Shown: positions 31,919 to 40,975, counted from the stretch's first letter. The stretch: 64,000 nucleotides of DNA from JABDGZ01 sp964483785 (GCA_964483785.1 CAZACW010000007.1:1-64000), one strand, 5' to 3'. The notes: generated from the letters alone by a model not told the origin. Program-made: numbers and translations.

Positions 31919-34477
31919 TTAAACCGGGCCTTGATGCTTAACGCCCAGAAAATTTTGAAGGTCTCCTAACGGCCGTATATTGATGATATCAAAATCAACG
32001 CCCTGAGATGACTGCCAAAGGGCCAGTTGGGCAGGGTCCATCTTTACCTGGATGGCCGCAGAGGCCTTGTCAAAGGCCATGACTTTGACGGGCCTCAAAT
32101 CAATCCCGCCGTCGCGGCCGGTCATGGCGGCATTGACCATTTTCAAATAACCCGCCTCCACCCCTTCCATCACCTGGCGCTGTTTGGGGGCTTCGTTGTG
32201 CTCAATGCCTGAAAGGATGGTGATATTGACATCTTTTTTTAATTCTTCGAACTGCTTGCGCAGGGCGGGTGAACTGTATTTCCCGGGGTTGTGATGGTCG
32301 TTTTCCACCAAATACAAATGATACCCGCCTAAGGCGGCCCTGAACCTGGCATTGTCCGCGACGATCATTTTTTGGATCTTGCCGTGGGGGTTCTGAGAAT
32401 ACGCCACGCGTTTATGCAAAAAAATGGTGCTGGGCACGACCACGTTGCGGACAAAATAGTACCTAAGCTGGTCCGCTTTCGCGGAGCCGCCCAACGGGGG
32501 CGCGATCTCATCGTAAAATAGGCCTTGGTATTTTCTGGTCTGGTGCGTCTGTAAAAAAGCAAGGCGAAACACCGTCGTCCCGTTGGAAAATGCAATGACA
32601 TGATACGGCGCTTTAAGGCCATGGGCGGTCAAAAGCCCGTGCCTGGATAGAAAAAGCGCCAATTGTTCATCAAATCTTTGGGAGGTGGTGAGGATATCGG
32701 CGAATTCATTGTATTCAAAAACGCCGATATTGTATTTGTCCTTCATGGCTTCAAACATGCCTCCAAAACTGCTGGTGGAACCTTCCAAAAGGCCCCTCAC
32801 AAAAATTTTCAAAGGCTTGGACGGGTCATAAGCATCATTCAACAAATGGATGGTTTGGACATCCCGTAAAGCTTGGCGCACGGCATCGACGCGCTCGTCA
32901 TGGGATTTGTGGGTCCCTGAGATTAAAACAGAGGACATCAGGCTGATGATCGGATGGATCACATACCCATGGGTGACCAAATCCTCGGCGATCTTTTTGC
33001 GCATGGCCTTAAACCATCCTGTATTGAAGCCCATGTATTTTCTTTGATATTGGTCTTCCCTGCCCAAGCTGATGGCTGTCCCCAAGGCGTTCATGAGCGG
33101 CTTCCATGTTTTGCGTTCTAAGGAAGGGACAAAGCCGATGCTTGGATCAAGGTCATTCCTGCGGACAAAGGCCTTCCATGCGTCTTTGACGCCGCCATAT
33201 TGCGGCATAATGTGGTATTCGATCATACCCTTGGTCTCTTCTGTCAGCCATCGCACCGTGGCCCTGATTTTTTTTCGCTCGCCCTTGGTTTGGGCCTCGG
33301 CTCTTCTTAACTCTGCGGTGATCAGCTGGTCGTGCACATAGTCATCCGGACGAAAGTCTCCGGGTTTAAAATCCTCAACGGTGCGCATGGCCGCATCCAC
33401 TTTAAGAGCAAACCCTCCCGAGAAATACTTGCGGGGCACAGCTTGCAGGGTGACTGGATCCGGCTCTTCCTTGATATAGTTGTAAACACCTTTCTTGAAA
33501 GCCTGCAGGTACCGATGGTAAATAACCATCACAACCCCGGGGGTTGTGATGGTTATTCCTTGGATTTTGTTCTGGTTGGCATATACGGCAGTCAGTATGC
33601 TGTCCTTGATCTTCTTCTTGTACCAGGTGGCTAAAATCAGGCTGTTGTACACCTGTCTTAGCTTAGCAAAATTGGCTCCGGTATTGACTTCTTTCGTCAA
33701 TTCAGGAATGACAATCTCACGGATCATTTGCGAGCCCAGCATATGAATATTGGAACCCCTCAAAATGGGGACAGTCCCTTGGGAAACAATGTTAACGGGA
33801 CAGTCCCCATTTTGAAGGACCCCAACATCCCCGTGCTTGGCTTGCGATAAATAATCCTCTTCCAGCATAACCTTTAATGTTGACTCAACAACATACGCCG
33901 TTCCTGCTTTCGCGTTTTCATACACTACAGCCTTATCAGGCACAATCCAGACCTTGTTGAAGGTATTGACCGCTATATCGGTTGTACCGAATCTCTTGGC
34001 CGCTTCAGCGTAGACCTTCTTCCAAAACTTCTTCCCTGTCTCCCCTTCCGGGTAAATCAAGCTGGCCGTGATTTGCTTGAGCATATAATCTTCAATAAGC
34101 AAATCGCGGCCCATCTCGGTCCGGCCGAAGGCCGGCGGGATGATCCTGTTTTGCTCATAAGGGCTTAGATTGACCCAAAGGTCATCTTCAGGGATGGTCA
34201 GGCTTGCCAGGAAATATTTAATGAGCTTGGCAATGTCCTTGATTTCAGCGGGATTCCGGCCTGCGTTATTTAAAATGAATTCCAAACGCAAGGGGTTGTC
34301 CGGATGGATCTTGATGCCTTTAAAGATGGGCGGATCAAATTCCGGGCTTAAGGCGATCCTTCGGCCGGGTTCTGGCAGCTGCAGGCAATTTTGCGCAAAA
34401 AGGGCCGGGTCCGAGGGACAAAGGAAGGAAATGGTTATGTTCAAAAAGATAAAAACTTTAATGAATTTATCATTCAT
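31919..34477 (-). CDS. Secreted Omnitrophota-type protein, paralogue of the giant protein's N-terminal domain, carrying two palindromic elements in frame
   Basis: 852 aa. Signal peptide (about 1-30, IFLNITISFLCPSDPALFAQ). Residues about 75-350 align with residues 60-340 of the giant protein (DLWVNLSPYE, VNTFNKVWIVPDKAVVYE, LKVMLEEDYL, VPRKYFSGG). Residues 222-239 are encoded by a REP-like hairpin and 308-319 by a PAL27 copy. The second half contains HVIAFSNGTTVF (about 600), which looks like the nucleophile elbow of an alpha/beta hydrolase; this is a tentative reading. The C-terminal motif KMDPAQLALWQ...INIRPLGDL is one I associate with Omnitrophota secreted proteins. Function unknown. Confidence 0.8.
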   Translation of the reverse strand: MNDKFIKVFIFLNITISFLCPSDPALFAQNCLQLPEPGRRIALSPEFDPPIFKGIKIHPDNPLRLEFILNNAGRNPAEIKDIAKLIKYFLASLTIPEDDLWVNLSPYEQNRIIPPAFGRTEMGRDLLIEDYMLKQITASLIYPEGETGKKFWKKVYAEAAKRFGTTDIAVNTFNKVWIVPDKAVVYENAKAGTAYVVESTLKVMLEEDYLSQAKHGDVGVLQNGDCPVNIVSQGTVPILRGSNIHMLGSQMIREIVIPELTKEVNTGANFAKLRQVYNSLILATWYKKKIKDSILTAVYANQNKIQGITITTPGVVMVIYHRYLQAFKKGVYNYIKEEPDPVTLQAVPRKYFSGGFALKVDAAMRTVEDFKPGDFRPDDYVHDQLITAELRRAEAQTKGERKKIRATVRWLTEETKGMIEYHIMPQYGGVKDAWKAFVRRNDLDPSIGFVPSLERKTWKPLMNALGTAISLGREDQYQRKYMGFNTGWFKAMRKKIAEDLVTHGYVIHPIISLMSSVLISGTHKSHDERVDAVRQALRDVQTIHLLNDAYDPSKPLKIFVRGLLEGSTSSFGGMFEAMKDKYNIGVFEYNEFADILTTSQRFDEQLALFLSRHGLLTAHGLKAPYHVIAFSNGTTVFRLAFLQTHQTRKYQGLFYDEIAPPLGGSAKADQLRYYFVRNVVVPSTIFLHKRVAYSQNPHGKIQKMIVADNARFRAALGGYHLYLVENDHHNPGKYSSPALRKQFEELKKDVNITILSGIEHNEAPKQRQVMEGVEAGYLKMVNAAMTGRDGGIDLRPVKVMAFDKASAAIQVKMDPAQLALWQSSQGVDFDIINIRPLGDLQNFLGVKHQGPV
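32282..32297. repeat. PAL27 half copy inside a coding region
   Basis: Matches the right arm and centre (CCCGGGGTTGTGATGG) only. On the coding strand it encodes HHNPG (residues about 728-732). Could be a decayed copy or chance plus selection. Confidence 0.5.
33521..33557. repeat. PAL27 palindrome, copy 4, in frame inside a gene
   Basis: Perfect core (33526-33552) extended to 18-bp arms (AATAACC...GGTTATT). It encodes ITITTPGVVMVI (residues 308-319). The giant paralogue has the same segment length there with an unrelated sequence. Confidence 0.92.
33761..33814. repeat. REP-like hairpin, copy 2, in frame inside a gene
   Basis: 18-nt arms (33761-33778, 33797-33814; 17 of 18 pair) and an 18-nt loop, total 54 nt. 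Core GGGGACAGTCCC. The paralogue lacks exactly 18 residues here. Confidence 0.92.
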
Positions 34478-34574
34478 AGATGGTTTTATCTTCTTAATAC
34501 CAACGTATTATTTTAAAAATTTAATGTAGATATTGGGTTAAGAACAAATTAATTATTGGGTGGGATTTACGGAA

Positions 34575-36593
34575 TTACCGACGGGTGGCCTTGAGTTCGC
34601 GGGTGAGGGCATCGAGCAGGCGCGCGTGGACGGCCGCGGCCTCGTCTTCGCGCAGGGTCCTCTCTTGAGACTGGTATTGACAGGAAAATACAAAGGCTTT
34701 CTGGGAAGGCTGGACCTTCTCCCCCGCATACTGTTCGATCAAATGCACCGCGTTTAAGATCCCCTGGCCCTGGGCCCGGCAAATGTCTTCGACCTGTTTC
34801 CAGGCCGTGTCCTTGTCAACCGCCAGGGACACGTCGCGCACGATGGCCGGATATTCAGAAACCGGCTGGTATTTTTGGTGTTTGGCCGGCAAGGCCAGGA
34901 CCCCGTCCAAATCAAGGCCCGCATAATAGATGTCCTGGTGCTTGATCTCCCAATCCCTCAAGACCTCAGGAGCGACCTTGCCCAAAAGGCCTATGGGCGC
35001 ACCCTTCATGATCACCGAGGCCGCGTATTCAAAGGTCGGCATGCTCAATGTTTCAAAAATAACTTCCGCGGACAAGGCCCCAAAAAGCCTCTCTACAATC
35101 CCTTTAAGATCATAGAAGTCCACATTTTCTTTTTTGTTCGAGCGCCAGTCCTGCCCGCGCCTCCCAGTCAACAAAATCCCTAACGCCTCCTGCTCCCCGT
35201 CGGGCAGATACCTTTTGCCCAGTTCAAAAAACCGAAGGTCTTTTTGGCCGCGGTTGATATTGGTCAAGGCCACCTGAAGCAGGGAAGGCAGAAGAATGGG
35301 CCGCATCAATTCCTGTTCCTGGCTTAAGGGATTAAATATCTTCAGGGCTTTGCGGTCTTGCTTCCTGATGCGGTCCAGGTCCTTGCCGCTGATCATCGAA
35401 AGGGTGATGGCCTCATCCAGGCCGCCTGCGGTCAGGACCCTGCGGATCGTGTCCTTGACCTGGCGCGGCCTTGAATCATGCGGGATATTGATGGATTTGA
35501 CCGTCGGTAATCGGCAAGGGATGCGGTCAAACCCGACCATGCGGGCGATCTCTTCAACCACATCCACGGCCTGCCGGATATCGGCGCGATGAGACGGCGC
35601 AGTCACGGTCAGGGTGCTGGAACCTGTTTTGACCTTAAACCCCAGACGGATAAGCCAGGCCTTGATCTTGGCCAAAGACAGGCTCATGCCGAGCAAAGAT
35701 TCAATCTCTGCTGTCTTGATGGTCATGGGCCTGGCTGATCTTGCCTGCCTGGCCTTGATCTCCTGGCGGCCGCTGATCTTGCCGCCGGTCATTTGATGCA
35801 ATAAATCGACGGCGCGCAAAGACGCGGCCAGGACCCCTTCCATATCCACCCTGCGCTCAAAGCGGTAGGAAGAATCACTGCGCAGGCCGAGGCTCTGCGA
35901 GGCCCGGCGGATGAGGCCCATGTCAAAATGGGCGGATTCCAGCAAAATATTTTTCGTCTGGGGCGTGATCTGAGAATGCAAACCGCCCATGATCCCGGCA
36001 ATGGCCACGGGTTTTTCCGCGTCCGCGATCACCAGGATGGAAGGATCCAGCACGCGTTCCACCCCGTCGAGGGTGATGAGGCGCTCCCCGGCCCTGGCCC
36101 GGCGCACCATGATCCTGCCGCCGGCCAAGGTATCGTAATCAAAGGCATGCAGGGGCTGGCCGCCTTCCATCATGACGAAATTGGTGATGTCCACCGCATT
36201 ATGGATGGATTTAAGGCCCACCGCGGATAGGTATTGCTTCATCTCAGACGGGGCCTCGGCGATGCAAAGGCCGGTAATCAAGACCGCGATGTAACGGCCG
36301 CAGTCCTTGGTATTCTCGATCTGCACCAGGTCTCGACGGGAGACGGTTTGATATGTTTTGATTTTGGGATAGCGGACCGCTTTGGACGTCATGGCCCCGA
36401 TCTCCCTGGCCAAGCCCAAAATGGAAAGACAATCGGGCCGGTTAGGCGTGATCTCGATGTCCAGCACCGTGTCCTTACCCGCAGCTTCCAGCGCACCCAC
36501 CTCAAAGCCGGCCATGGTCAGCCGGTCGATGAGTTTCTCCGTCGGCAGTTTGGGGTCAATGTACTCTTTGAGCCAATTTAAAGAAAGCTTCAT
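34575..36593 (-). CDS. pheT: Phenylalanyl-tRNA synthetase beta subunit lacking the OB-fold (B2) domain
   Basis: 672 aa, against about 795 in most bacteria. Begins normally (MKLSLNWLKEYID..LTMAGFEVG, domain B1), then jumps directly from GALEAAGKDTVLD to IEITPNRPDCLSILGLAREIGAMT. The roughly 110-residue EMAP/OB-fold tRNA-binding domain that normally sits between is missing. B3/B4, B5 and the catalytic-like core follow, and the C-terminal FDX-ACB anticodon domain (YPAIVRDVSLAVD) is present. No frameshift, so the deletion looks genuine and old. Last gene of thrS-infC-rpmI-rplT-pheS-pheT. Confidence 0.95.
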   Translation of the reverse strand: MKLSLNWLKEYIDPKLPTEKLIDRLTMAGFEVGALEAAGKDTVLDIEITPNRPDCLSILGLAREIGAMTSKAVRYPKIKTYQTVSRRDLVQIENTKDCGRYIAVLITGLCIAEAPSEMKQYLSAVGLKSIHNAVDITNFVMMEGGQPLHAFDYDTLAGGRIMVRRARAGERLITLDGVERVLDPSILVIADAEKPVAIAGIMGGLHSQITPQTKNILLESAHFDMGLIRRASQSLGLRSDSSYRFERRVDMEGVLAASLRAVDLLHQMTGGKISGRQEIKARQARSARPMTIKTAEIESLLGMSLSLAKIKAWLIRLGFKVKTGSSTLTVTAPSHRADIRQAVDVVEEIARMVGFDRIPCRLPTVKSINIPHDSRPRQVKDTIRRVLTAGGLDEAITLSMISGKDLDRIRKQDRKALKIFNPLSQEQELMRPILLPSLLQVALTNINRGQKDLRFFELGKRYLPDGEQEALGILLTGRRGQDWRSNKKENVDFYDLKGIVERLFGALSAEVIFETLSMPTFEYAASVIMKGAPIGLLGKVAPEVLRDWEIKHQDIYYAGLDLDGVLALPAKHQKYQPVSEYPAIVRDVSLAVDKDTAWKQVEDICRAQGQGILNAVHLIEQYAGEKVQPSQKAFVFSCQYQSQERTLREDEAAAVHARLLDALTRELKATRR

Positions 36594-36595
36594 AA

Positions 36596-37609
36596 TTAAA
36601 ATTGCTTCAAGAAACGCACATCATTTTCATAGAAAAGACGGATATCATTGATGCCGTATTTGAGCATGGCCATGCGCTCCACCCCCATGCCGAAGGCAAA
36701 GCCCTGGTAGCGTCCCTTGGGATAGCCGGCCGCTTCAAAGACCTTGGGGTTGACCATGCCGCAGCCTAAGATCTCCAGCCATTTTTTACGCTTGATCCCC
36801 AGAATTTCCGCGTTGATGTCCACCTCGGCCGACGGCTCCGTGAAGGGAAAAAAATGCGGGCGAAAGCGCATCGCGACCTTAGGTCCAAAAAAACGGCGGC
36901 AGAATTCCGTCAACAGGCCTTTAAGCCCGGAAAACTGCGCTTTTTCATCGACGAGCAGGCCCTCGATCTGATGAAACATGAAAGAATGGCTGGCATCCAC
37001 GGCGTCCGGCCGGTACACGCGGCCAGGCACGATCACCGCCAGGGGCGGCTTGTGCTTTTTCATGATCCGCACCTGGCCCGGCGAGGTGTGGCTGCGCAAA
37101 AGCAGGCGCCGACCCTTGGCCGAAGGGTCCACAGCGTCCAGATAAAAGGTATCAAAGGCATCGCGGGAAGGATGGTCGACGGGGATGTTGAGCCCCGTAA
37201 AATTATGGAATTCCGTCTCGATTTCCGGGGTCTCGATGGTGACAAAACCCATCTGCTCAAAGACCGTGATGATCTCCTGCATGGTCTTAGTCAAAATATG
37301 CGTGCGGCCAAGCGGCCTGCCTGTGCCGGGCAGGGAGATGTCGACACATGCGGATTTGGTCTGGGAAGATTGGAGCGCGCCGGATTTCTCGGCCATCAGG
37401 CCCTCGACGAGGACTTTCAGGTCATTGGCGCCCTTGCCGATGGCGGCCTTTTCCGGGGGGGCGGCCTGGCCCAGTGAAGCGAAGATCTCAGCCACCAGGC
37501 CTTTCTTGCCTAAATATTTCAAACGAAAGGATTCCAGGGCCTGGGGGCTGTTGAGCGCCTTGGCCTCGCTCAGGGCCTGCTCATGGATGTCCTGGAAATT
37601 CCACTTCAT
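36596..37609 (-). CDS. pheS: Phenylalanyl-tRNA synthetase alpha subunit
   Basis: 337 aa, normal. An N-terminal coiled coil (about 1-90) and a class II core: motif 1 region with TGRPLGRTHILTKTM, motif 2 RSHTSPGQVRIM and VPGRVYRPDAVDASHSFMFHQIEG, motif 3 GFAFGMGVERMAMLKYGI. It catalyses Phe activation and acts as a heterotetramer with PheT, whose gene starts 2 nt downstream of its stop. Confidence 0.97.
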   Translation of the reverse strand: MKWNFQDIHEQALSEAKALNSPQALESFRLKYLGKKGLVAEIFASLGQAAPPEKAAIGKGANDLKVLVEGLMAEKSGALQSSQTKSACVDISLPGTGRPLGRTHILTKTMQEIITVFEQMGFVTIETPEIETEFHNFTGLNIPVDHPSRDAFDTFYLDAVDPSAKGRRLLLRSHTSPGQVRIMKKHKPPLAVIVPGRVYRPDAVDASHSFMFHQIEGLLVDEKAQFSGLKGLLTEFCRRFFGPKVAMRFRPHFFPFTEPSAEVDINAEILGIKRKKWLEILGCGMVNPKVFEAAGYPKGRYQGFAFGMGVERMAMLKYGINDIRLFYENDVRFLKQF

Positions 37610-37666
37610 ATTAACTCTCTGATAGGAGTTGGCGGACCCTCTCTTCGCTGCAGTCGAATGGTGGAT

Positions 37667-38098
37667 TTAATCTTTTTCCACGACTTTTGCTTTGCGTGCA
37701 GTTTTCTTGGCTTCCTTTTTAGCTTCGGCTTTAGGCTCTGCCGGGGCCTGGCCCTGCCGGGCTTTGTCGACGAGCTGGGCAAAGACCTCAGGCTCCCTGA
37801 CCGCCAAGTCCGCCAGCACCTTGCGGTCCAGCGTGATCTTGGCCTCTTTGAGGCCCTTGACAAAACGGCTGTAATTGAGGCCCGACTCGCGGCAGGCTGC
37901 GTTGAGCCGGATGATCCACAGGCTGCGGTATTCGCCCTTTTTCTTTTTACGGTCGAAATACGCGTATTGGCGGGAGGCGATCAGGGACTTGATGGCCTCT
38001 TTGTAGCGCTTGCTGCGGTCGCCAAACTGGCCCTTGGCTTCCTTGAGCACGCGCTTCTTGCGCGCGTGGGCGTAGACATTGCTTTTAATGCGTACCAT
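37667..38098 (-). CDS. rplT: Ribosomal protein bL20 with a charged C-terminal extension
   Basis: 143 aa, about 25 longer than usual. The core is canonical: RIKSNVYAHARKKRVLKEAKG, YFDRKKKKGEYRSLWIIRLNA and LDRKVLADLAVREPEVFAQLV. The tail from about residue 120 is Ala/Lys/Glu-rich and low complexity. bL20 is an early assembly protein of the large subunit. Overlaps the rpmI stop by 14 nt. In other bacteria bL20 represses translation of this operon; a corresponding RNA site was not identified here. Confidence 0.95.
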   Translation of the reverse strand: MVRIKSNVYAHARKKRVLKEAKGQFGDRSKRYKEAIKSLIASRQYAYFDRKKKKGEYRSLWIIRLNAACRESGLNYSRFVKGLKEAKITLDRKVLADLAVREPEVFAQLVDKARQGQAPAEPKAEAKKEAKKTARKAKVVEKD

Positions 38099-38297
38099 AC
38101 GGCAACACCTTCCTGATGCGCTTGGCGTCCGTCGCTGATACGTAGCCGCTGTGGCGCAACTGTCGTTTATGTTTGCGTGATTTTTTGCCCAAAATGTGCT
38201 GGCGGCCGGCGTTGCGTTTCTTCAACAGCCCGCTCTTGGTCATGCGCAGGCGCTTGGCCGCCGCTTTTTTGGTCTTTAGCTTTCTTTTTTTAGCCAT
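38085..38297 (-). CDS. rpmI: Ribosomal protein bL35
   Basis: 70 aa, canonical: KLKTKKAAAKRLRMTKSG near the start, then GRQHILGKKSRKHKRQLRH and the C-terminal motif VSATDAKRIRKVLPY. Classical place between infC and rplT. The ATG has AGGATCACC upstream. Confidence 0.96.
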   Translation of the reverse strand: MAKKRKLKTKKAAAKRLRMTKSGLLKKRNAGRQHILGKKSRKHKRQLRHSGYVSATDAKRIRKVLPYGTH

Positions 38298-38369
38298 AGG
38301 TGATCCTTCATCCTCGTTGGTCCGTCCCGCGCCCGGCGGCTTGGGAGGACGCCGGGCCTTGGTTGGGCG

Positions 38370-38885
38370 TCATTTTTCCGATTTGGGGGACAAGACCATC
38401 GACACGATGCGGCCCTCGGCCACGGGCGCTTTCTCGACGGTGGCGTACTGGGCGGTGGCGGCCACCACCTTTTCCAAGACCGCCTTCCACTGCTCGCGGA
38501 AACTCATTTCCCGGCCCTGGAACATCATGTTGATCTTGACCTTGTCCTTCTTGCTCAAAAACGCGATGGCCTGGCGCATCTTGGTCTCCAGGTCATGGTC
38601 GTCGATGTGCGGCTTGATGCGGATCTGCTTCAAGTGCGTCACATGCTGGTGCTTCTTGACCTTGCGTTCTTTTTTCTGCTGATCGTATTTATATTTGCTG
38701 AAGTCGATAATCCGGCACACCGGCGGGGCCGCGGTCGGGGCCACCTCGATGAGGTCCAGGCCGTATTCCGAGGCCAGCTCCAGGGCCCGGCCGATGTTGA
38801 CCACGCCCAGCTGTTCGGAATTGGGGCCGATCACCCTGACTTCCTTGGAACGGATTTGATTGTTGATCCTGATGTTCTTTAAAAT
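38370..38885 (-). CDS. infC: Translation initiation factor IF-3, predicted to start at an ATT codon
   Basis: 171 aa if started at ATT (38885-38883), with GGGAGGA 6 nt upstream. This gives the expected N-terminus LKNIRINNQIRSKEVRVIG and normal IF-3 length; the nearest GTG (38834) would cut off the N-terminal strand. E. coli infC also starts at AUU, which lets IF-3 repress its own translation, so the same control is likely here. The body has VCRIIDFSKYKYDQQKK, KQIRIKPHIDDHDLETK and the C-domain with MFQGREMSFREQW. Confidence 0.9.
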   Translation of the reverse strand: MLKNIRINNQIRSKEVRVIGPNSEQLGVVNIGRALELASEYGLDLIEVAPTAAPPVCRIIDFSKYKYDQQKKERKVKKHQHVTHLKQIRIKPHIDDHDLETKMRQAIAFLSKKDKVKINMMFQGREMSFREQWKAVLEKVVAATAQYATVEKAPVAEGRIVSMVLSPKSEK

Positions 38886-38952
38886 AAATAATCCTCCCGG
38901 ATGATGGTTGGCCTTGCGGCTTTGTTAAAGAGTTTATTATTATCCCTTAATT

Positions 38953-40683
38953 TTATTGCTTGTCAATGATCTGCTGCTTCAGCCGCCCAAGCAGGGCCTC
39001 CAGGCCCATGCTGCCCAAATCCTGGCTGTTTTGCAGGCGCACCGCCACCTGGGAGGCCTCGACTTCCTTGTCCCCGATGATGATCTGGTAGGGGATTTTC
39101 TGCACCGAGGCTTCCCGGATGCGCTTGGCCAAGGACTCATTGCGCTCATCGACGATGACCCTGAACCCCTCCGCTTCCAAGGCCTGCTTGACCTTGGCGG
39201 CATGGCCCTGGTGTTCGTCCTTGATGGGGATCACCGCCACCTGATGCGGCGCCAGCCACAAAGGAAAATGGCCCGCGTAATGCTCGATCAAGGTGCCGAT
39301 GAACCTTTCCAAACTGCCGAAGATGGCCCGGTGCAGCATCACCGGTGTCGCCGGCTGGCCGTTTTCGTCGATATAGCTTAATTCAAAACGCTCCGGCAAA
39401 AGAAAATCGCATTGGATGGTGCCGCATTGCCACTGGCGGCCGATGGCATCCTTTAATTTGATGTCGATCTTGGGGCCGTAAAAGGCCCCGTCCCCCTCAT
39501 TGATCGCGTAGTGAAGCTTCTTGGCCTCCAGCGCTTCTTTAAGAGACGCGGTGGCCTTGTCCCAGTTGGCCTCACTGCCCATGAATTTCTCGGGCCTCGT
39601 CGATAATTCAATGTGCAGGTCGGTAAAGCCGAAATCCTTCATGACCGCAAAGACAAAGTCCATGACGCCGATCACTTCTTCCTTGATCTGCTGGGGCCGC
39701 AGGAAAATGTGCGCATCATCCTGCGTAAAGCCGCGCACGCGCAAAAGCCCGTGCAGGACGCCGGCCTTTTCCTGGCGGTACACGGTGCCTAATTCAAAAT
39801 AACGGACGGGCAAATCCCTGTAGGAGCGGGTCTGGGACTTGAAAATCAGGATATGCCCCGGGCAGTTCATGGGCTTGACCGCGTAATCCTCGTCGTCGAC
39901 CTTGAAATAATACATGTTCTCCCGGTAATTCTCGGCATGGCCTGAAATGTCCCACAATTTGCCTTTGAGCATGTGCGGGGTCATCACCATCTTGTAGCCG
40001 CGCTTAAGGTGCTGGGCGCGGGCATAATCTTCGATCACCTTCCTTAACATGGCGCCGTTGGGATGGTAAAAAATGAGGCCGGCCCCGGCGGTGTCATGGT
40101 AGATATGAAACAAATCCAGCTGGGTGGCGATTTTGCGGTGGTCGCGCTTGGAGGCCTCCTCGAGCATTTTTAAGTACGCGTCGAGTTCCGGCCGGGAAAA
40201 AAAGGCCGTGCCGTAGATGCGCTGGAGCATGGGCCTTTTTTCATCCCCGCGCCAGTAGGCGCCGGCAACGGAGAGCAGTTTGAAGCCCTTGATCAGGCCG
40301 GTTGAGGCCACATGCGGCCCTTTGCACAAATCCGCGAATTCATCGCCGGTCTTGAAAATCGAGACCTCCTTATCCGGGATGCCCTCGATCAATTCCACCT
40401 TGTAGGTCTCGTTTTTGGCGGCGAAAAATTTTTTGGCCTCTTCGCGCGGCATCATGGACTGCGTCAAGGGCAGGTCCTTGGCCACGATGCGGGCCATGGC
40501 TTTCTCGATCTTGCGCAGATCATCGTCGGTGAACGGCTCCTTCTTGTCGAAATCGTAATAAAAGCCGTTCTCCACGGCCGGGCCGATGGTGACCTTGGCC
40601 TCGGGCCAAAGTTCCTGCACGGCCTGGGCCATCACGTGCGCGCAGGTGTGGCGCAATTTATCGATGTCGCGGCTGTAATCCAT
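38953..40683 (-). CDS. thrS: Threonyl-tRNA synthetase lacking the N-terminal TGS domain
   Basis: 576 aa against about 640. The protein begins almost at the editing domain: RHTCAHVMAQAVQEL carries the HxxxH, and the later CKGPHVAST is the second editing motif. No TGS domain precedes it, and the region upstream of the ATG is tRNA-Val, leaving no room for one. Class II core: MNCPGHILIFKSQ, RYFELGTVYRQEKAGVLHGLLRVRGFTQDD, and motif 3 MLHRAIFGSLERFIGTLIEHY. C-terminal anticodon domain present. No ribosome site in the 7 nt between the tRNA CCA end and the ATG. Confidence 0.95.
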   Translation of the reverse strand: MDYSRDIDKLRHTCAHVMAQAVQELWPEAKVTIGPAVENGFYYDFDKKEPFTDDDLRKIEKAMARIVAKDLPLTQSMMPREEAKKFFAAKNETYKVELIEGIPDKEVSIFKTGDEFADLCKGPHVASTGLIKGFKLLSVAGAYWRGDEKRPMLQRIYGTAFFSRPELDAYLKMLEEASKRDHRKIATQLDLFHIYHDTAGAGLIFYHPNGAMLRKVIEDYARAQHLKRGYKMVMTPHMLKGKLWDISGHAENYRENMYYFKVDDEDYAVKPMNCPGHILIFKSQTRSYRDLPVRYFELGTVYRQEKAGVLHGLLRVRGFTQDDAHIFLRPQQIKEEVIGVMDFVFAVMKDFGFTDLHIELSTRPEKFMGSEANWDKATASLKEALEAKKLHYAINEGDGAFYGPKIDIKLKDAIGRQWQCGTIQCDFLLPERFELSYIDENGQPATPVMLHRAIFGSLERFIGTLIEHYAGHFPLWLAPHQVAVIPIKDEHQGHAAKVKQALEAEGFRVIVDERNESLAKRIREASVQKIPYQIIIGDKEVEASQVAVRLQNSQDLGSMGLEALLGRLKQQIIDKQ

Positions 40684-40690
40684 AAATTGA

Positions 40691-40768
40691 TGGTGGACTC
40701 GACAAGACTTGAACTTGTGGCCTTCTCCATGTCAAGGAGACGCTCTAACCAAACTGAGCTACGAGTCC
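40691..40768 (-). tRNA. tRNA-Val (GAC anticodon)
   Basis: Acceptor GGACTCG with CGAGTCC, anticodon loop TTGACAT on stem TCTCC/GGAGA, encoded CCA (40693-40691). The CCA end is 7 nt before the thrS ATG. Confidence 0.96.
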
Positions 40769-40787
40769 ATTGGAAATTGATCTTTAA

Positions 40788-40871
40788 TGGGCGGGGAGGG
40801 ACTTGAACCCTCACGACCTTACGGTCACAGGATTTTAAGTCCTGCGCGCATACCAATTCCGCCACCCGCCC
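40788..40871 (-). tRNA. tRNA-Leu (TAA anticodon)
   Basis: 84 nt with a long variable arm (TGACCGTAAGGTCG). Acceptor GGGCGGG/CCCGCCC, anticodon loop CTTAAAA on stem CAGGA/TCCTG. CCA not encoded. Confidence 0.96.
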
Positions 40872-40899
40872 AAATGCACTGTGCGCCAAACCCTGAAAC

Positions 40900-40974
<75 letters not shown>

Positions 40975-40975
40975 G

